A stretch of 20,008 nt of DNA, taken from the NCBI GenBank assembly GCA_001311545.1, contig BBBL01000001.1, forward strand, positions 1-20,008, read 5' to 3'. The translations under genes were made by a program, and so were the position numbers. Under the pieces are notes generated by a model. That model made no database searches, was not told the origin of the DNA, and saw nothing but the letters and a program-made list of their open reading frames with translations. Each line of letters opens with the position of its first letter. The first letter of the stretch is position 1. This document shows, in pieces, positions 17,245 to 20,008 of the stretch. The stretch comes from Thermus kawarayensis JCM 12314. GTDB taxonomy: Bacteria; Deinococcota; Deinococci; Deinococcales; Thermaceae.

Positions 17245-18176
17245 TTAGGTGAAGAGGCTGGACACCGACTCCCCCCGGTGGATGCGCCAGATGGCCTCGG
17301 CGAAGAGGGGGGCCACGGTGAGGGTCTTGAGCTTGGGGCCTTCCTTGGGGGGGCAGGTGTCGGTGGCGGCCACCTCCTTCACGGGGCTCCGGGCGATGCG
17401 CTCCAGGGCCGGGCCCACGTAGACCCCGTGGGTGGCGGCGGCGTAGACCTCCTTGGCCCCGGCCTGGAGGAGGGCCTCCACCGCCTCCACCAGGCTTCCC
17501 GCCGTGGAGATCTCGTCGTCCACGATGAGGCGGTCTTGCCCGCCACCTCCCCCACCAGCATCCGCACCCGCACCTCGGTGTCGGAGACCCGCTCCTTGTC
17601 TATAAAGGCCAGGGGCAGATGGAGGCGGCGGGCCAGGGAGCTCGCCCGCTTCAAGTCCCCGGCGTCCGGGGCCACCACCACGGCGTTTTCCAGGTCCACG
17701 CGGGTGGCGAAGTGGTTGGCGATGACGGGTTCGGCGGAGAGGTGGTCCACGGGGATCTTGAAGAAGCCGTGGACCTGGGGGGAGTGGAGGGTCATGGTGA
17801 GGACCCGGTCGGCCCCCGCCGTCTGCAGGAGGTCGGCAATCAGCCTTGCGGCGATGGAGATGCGGGGGGCGTCCTTCTTGTCGCTCCGGGCGTAGGAGAA
17901 GTAGGGGATGACGGCGGTGACCCGGGCGGCGCTGGCCCCCTTGGCGGCGTCCACCATCATGAGGAGTTCCATCAGGTGGTCCTGCACCGGGGGGGTGAGG
18001 GACTGGACGATGAAGACGTCCCCTTCCCTGAGGCTTTCCTCGTAGCGCACGAAGAGGTTGTCGTTGGCGAAGCGCAAGGTGGAGCTCTTCCCTAGGGGAA
18101 GGCCTAAGGCGTCGGCCATGGCCTGGGCCAGGGGTCGGTTGGACTGGCCGGAGAAGATCAGGAGGGGGCGGTCCAT
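17245..18176 (-). CDS. prs: Ribose-phosphate pyrophosphokinase (PRPP synthetase), about 310 aa (one frameshift)
   Basis: Transfers pyrophosphate from ATP to ribose 5-phosphate, giving PRPP for purine, pyrimidine, His, Trp and NAD synthesis. Seen: [64 protein letters not shown] (catalytic flexible loop), [26 protein letters not shown], and the PRPP-binding loop [12 protein letters not shown]. The frame breaks at 17529-17530 just before that loop (GCCTC for GCCCTC); one added base restores GKTALIVDDE and 310 residues. As this enzyme is expected to be essential, the break is almost certainly a sequence error. ATG 18176 is the start, with GGGGGA 4 bases upstream; the TTG at 18188 is less likely. 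It lies 26 bases after the M24 peptidase. Confidence 0.96.
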
Positions 18177-18202
18177 GCCGTCCCCCAAGATACCATGCCC
18201 CC

Positions 18203-19328
18203 CTAAAGAGGGGTGAGCTCCCTTTGCAAGGGGGTGGTGACCTCGAGGCCCCCGGGATGGAGGTAAACGTCCACCTCCGTGCGCACGCCGAAGCCTTCCA
18301 GGTAGACCCCGGGCTCCACGGTGAAGGCGAGGCCCGGGACCAGGGGCCGCAGGTCGTGGGTCTCCAGGTCGTCCAGGTGGGGCCCCGAGCCGTGGACCTC
18401 CTCCCCCAGGTTGTGGCCGGTGCGGTGGCGGACGTAGGCCCCGTAGCCCTTTTCCTCCAGGACCTTTCGGGCCAGGCGGTCCACCTCAAAGCCCTTGGGG
18501 TGGCGGCCCTCCCGGTAGGCCCTTTCCACGAAGCGATGGCCTCGTCCCGGGCCCTGACCACGGCCTCAAAGGCCCGGTGGGCCGCCTCCCCTGCGTGGAG
18601 CCCCGCCATCCAGGTGATGTCGGCGTAGACGCCGCCGGGTTCCTTGGCCCAGAGGTCCAGGAGGACCACCTCCCCTTCCTCCAGGGGCTTCTCCGAGGGC
18701 TCGTGGTGGGGGTTGGCGGTGTTTTTGCCAAAGGCCACCATGGCGGGTGGTCAAAGGCGAGGCCCAGGCGGAGGAGGACCCGGGCCATCTCCCCCTGGAC
18801 CTCCTTTTCCGTGGCCTTGGGGTTGGCCCGGAGGAGGGCGAGGGCCGCGTCCCGGGCTTGCGCCAGGCCCTGGGCGGCCCGCTTATGGCTCAAGAGCTTG
18901 GCCTCGTCCCAGGTCTGGAAGAGGAGGAGCAAAGGCCAGGAGGAAACCACCTCCACCCCCATCCCCCGGAGGAGGTCCAAGGTGCCCCCGTCCACCCGGG
19001 AGAGGTAGGGGATCTGCCTCCGGGGACGTACTCCAAGGCCATGCGCCTCAGCCCCTGGAGGCTCTGGGAGAGGCCTTCCAGAAAGCCCTTCCAGGTGTGG
19101 TAGGTTTCCCGGTTTCCGGGAAGGGGAGGAAAGAGGCTCGCCTCTATGGCGTGGCAGAGCAGGGTGGGTTCCCCCTGGCGGGGGATGAGGTAGGCGAAGC
19201 GGCGGGTGAGGTGGAGGGAGGAAAGGCCTAGGACCTCGAGGCTAAGGGATTGCTCCGCCCGAAGGAGAAGAGAAGCCAACCGTCCAGCCCCTCGCCTTGC
19301 AAAACCTCCTGCACGCGGGAAAGTCCAT
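18203..19328 (-). CDS. M24 Xaa-Pro aminopeptidase-like metallopeptidase, about 376 aa (five frameshifts)
   Basis: Cytoplasmic peptidase predicted to remove an N-terminal residue preceding proline, or a related M24 dipeptidase. Seen: a creatinase-like N-terminal domain ([36 protein letters not shown]) and the pita-bread catalytic domain with all five metal ligands: VVLLDLWA (Asp), VYADITW (Asp), HRTGHNLG (His), FTVEPGVY (Glu), GVRTEVDV (Glu); also [15 protein letters not shown]. Breaks near 19317-19319, 19240-19241, 19016-19018, 18745-18747 and 18530, each one missing base; repair gives 376 residues. The start is uncertain: ATG 19328 (MDFPRVQEVLQ after repair) fits the family best, ATG 19336 is out of frame with the conserved part. 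Divergent from erpA. Confidence 0.88.
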
Positions 19329-19409
19329 GCCTCCATGGTATCCCTGTGGGAGCTGCCTCACCTTTCTTTACCCCTGCCGTGCTAGGCTTACGGGTAGGGA
19401 GGTAGGGGC
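19329..19409. other. Divergent intergenic region, peptidase / erpA
   Basis: 81 bases between two divergent starts. It holds the erpA ribosome site (GGGAGGTA, with GGAGG 7 bases before ATG 19410). A TAGGCT at about 19384-19389 could be a weak -10 for erpA, but I see no matching -35 and no convincing promoter for the peptidase. Confidence 0.4.
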
Positions 19410-19790
19410 ATGGTAGAGGCAGAGGAGGCGGTCATCCGCATCACCCCCCTGGCGGCGGAAAAGGCCCGGGAGATCCTCTCCCGTTACGGCAAGGAGGGCG
19501 CGGCCATCCGCGTTTACATCAAGTCCGGCGGCTGCTCCGGCTTCCAGTACGGCATGGCCGTGGACGAGAGGGAGCGGGAGGGGGACACCTTTGTGGAAAT
19601 GCACGGCATGCGCCTGGTGGTGGACCCCATGTCCCTGCCCTACCTGGTGGGCTCGGAGATTGACTGGGTGGAGAGCCTCATGGGGGGCGGATTCACCGTG
19701 CACAACCCCAACGCCGCCAGCACCTGCGGCTGCGGTCACTCCTTCCGCACCAAGGACCAGGAGGGGGAGGCCCGCACCTGCGGCCACTAG
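19410..19790 (+). CDS. erpA: ErpA/IscA-type iron-sulfur carrier, 126 aa
   Basis: A-type carrier that receives Fe-S clusters from the scaffold and passes them to target proteins. Seen: intact frame with the three conserved cysteines, C42 in [11 protein letters not shown] and C106/C108 in STCGCGHSF, plus [13 protein letters not shown] at the N-terminus and [22 protein letters not shown] before the CxC. The C-terminus adds about 15 residues after CGCG, ending in a histidine- and cysteine-containing tail (ARTCGH). Start ATG 19410 follows GGAGG by 7 bases. It is not next to isc or suf genes in the window, so it is probably a stand-alone carrier; whether it is IscA, ErpA or SufA in function cannot be decided from sequence. 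Confidence 0.95.
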   Translation: MVEAEEAVIRITPLAAEKAREILSRYGKEGAAIRVYIKSGGCSGFQYGMAVDEREREGDTFVEMHGMRLVVDPMSLPYLVGSEIDWVESLMGGGFTVHNPNAASTCGCGHSFRTKDQEGEARTCGH

Positions 19791-19858
19791 GTGCCCGCAC
19801 CTTGGTTCAACATGAAGACCTCCTAAGGCCAAGAACGCCCTTTTGGGGCCCCGACGCA

Positions 19859-19903
19859 CCCCATCCTGGCCACACCGGGATGGGGGCCTTGGCTAAACTT
19901 TTT
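19859..19903 (+). terminator. Possible erpA terminator hairpin
   Basis: CCCCATCCTGG (19859-19869) pairs with CCGGGATGGGG (19875-19885) over 11 positions with one wobble and a 5-base loop. A run of five T lies at 19899-19903, 13 bases after the stem, so the tail is not immediate. The hairpin lies 69 bases after the erpA stop. The rest of 19791-19981 shows no gene I can support: short open frames exist on both strands but lack ribosome sites and recognisable motifs. Confidence 0.5.
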
Positions 19904-19981
19904 GCCTTGGCTTGGGCGAAAGGCCCGCAAAGGGGGGGGTCAGGGTTGGGCTTTCTCTGGGCCCCTTTAGCCCTCGCCGGG

Positions 19982-20008
19982 TTGACCTTCACCCGGGGGG
20001 TCGTATAA
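19982..20008 (+). promoter_or_regulatory. Strong sigma-70-like promoter at the window end
   Basis: -35 TTGACC (19982-19987), 16-base spacer, then TATAA (20004-20008), cut by the window edge. Five of six -35 positions and all visible -10 positions match the consensus. It points out of the window on the plus strand and would drive a gene beyond the edge. Confidence 0.7.

Noticed and set aside
19802..20008. A plus-strand gene running off the right edge
   Set aside because: No ribosome site before its ATG, no recognisable sequence, and a hairpin plus a promoter lie inside it, so the region looks intergenic.

Overview
The window looks like chromosomal DNA from a Thermus species. It is very GC-rich, codons end mostly in G or C, GTG/TTG starts are common, and the proteins closely resemble what I remember of Thermus thermophilus enzymes (MetK, Prs, SpeA, MutS2, MalEFG). 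I see no rRNA, tRNA, CRISPR array, insertion sequence or phage gene.

Layout, read in the direction of transcription. (1) A minus-strand unit enters from the right: M24 Xaa-Pro peptidase, prs, alpha/beta hydrolase, DUF72-like protein, speA, then a membrane GGDEF protein (19328 down to 12957). (2) metK is alone on the plus strand (11702-12880), convergent with the GGDEF gene and divergent from murI. (3) A second minus-strand unit is murI, a LOG-type Rossmann protein, rdgB and a probable DUF155/RMD1-like protein (11618 down to 8510). (4) A third minus-strand unit is malE-malF-malG, mntA-hepT, a GH13 glycosidase, a 103-residue unknown protein and mutS2 (8324 down to 1, where mutS2 leaves the window). 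(5) An erpA/iscA-type Fe-S carrier gene is on the plus strand (19410-19790). A strong sigma-70-like promoter at the extreme right end fires out of the window. No gene-free stretch exceeds 300 bases; the longest are 19791-20008 and 8325-8509.

How the genes work together: MalEFG imports maltose- or trehalose-type sugars and the cytoplasmic GH13 enzyme two genes downstream would cleave oligosaccharides. The ATPase subunit is absent, which fits a shared MalK encoded elsewhere. SpeA starts the arginine-agmatine polyamine route and MetK makes S-adenosylmethionine, whose decarboxylated form donates aminopropyl groups. Prs, RdgB and LOG deal with nucleotides, MurI with cell-wall D-glutamate, and ErpA with Fe-S delivery.

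Important caveat: I count about 35 frameshifts across 12 of the 20 genes, nearly all single missing bases in short G or C runs, including in genes expected to be essential. Restoring them gives proteins of the usual family length. I read this as sequence error, not gene decay, so genes are given as whole CDS with break points listed. The observations most worth following are a palindromic repeat fused to stop codons (three copies), a MntA-HepT toxin-antitoxin pair embedded in the sugar operon, and hairpins inside operons.
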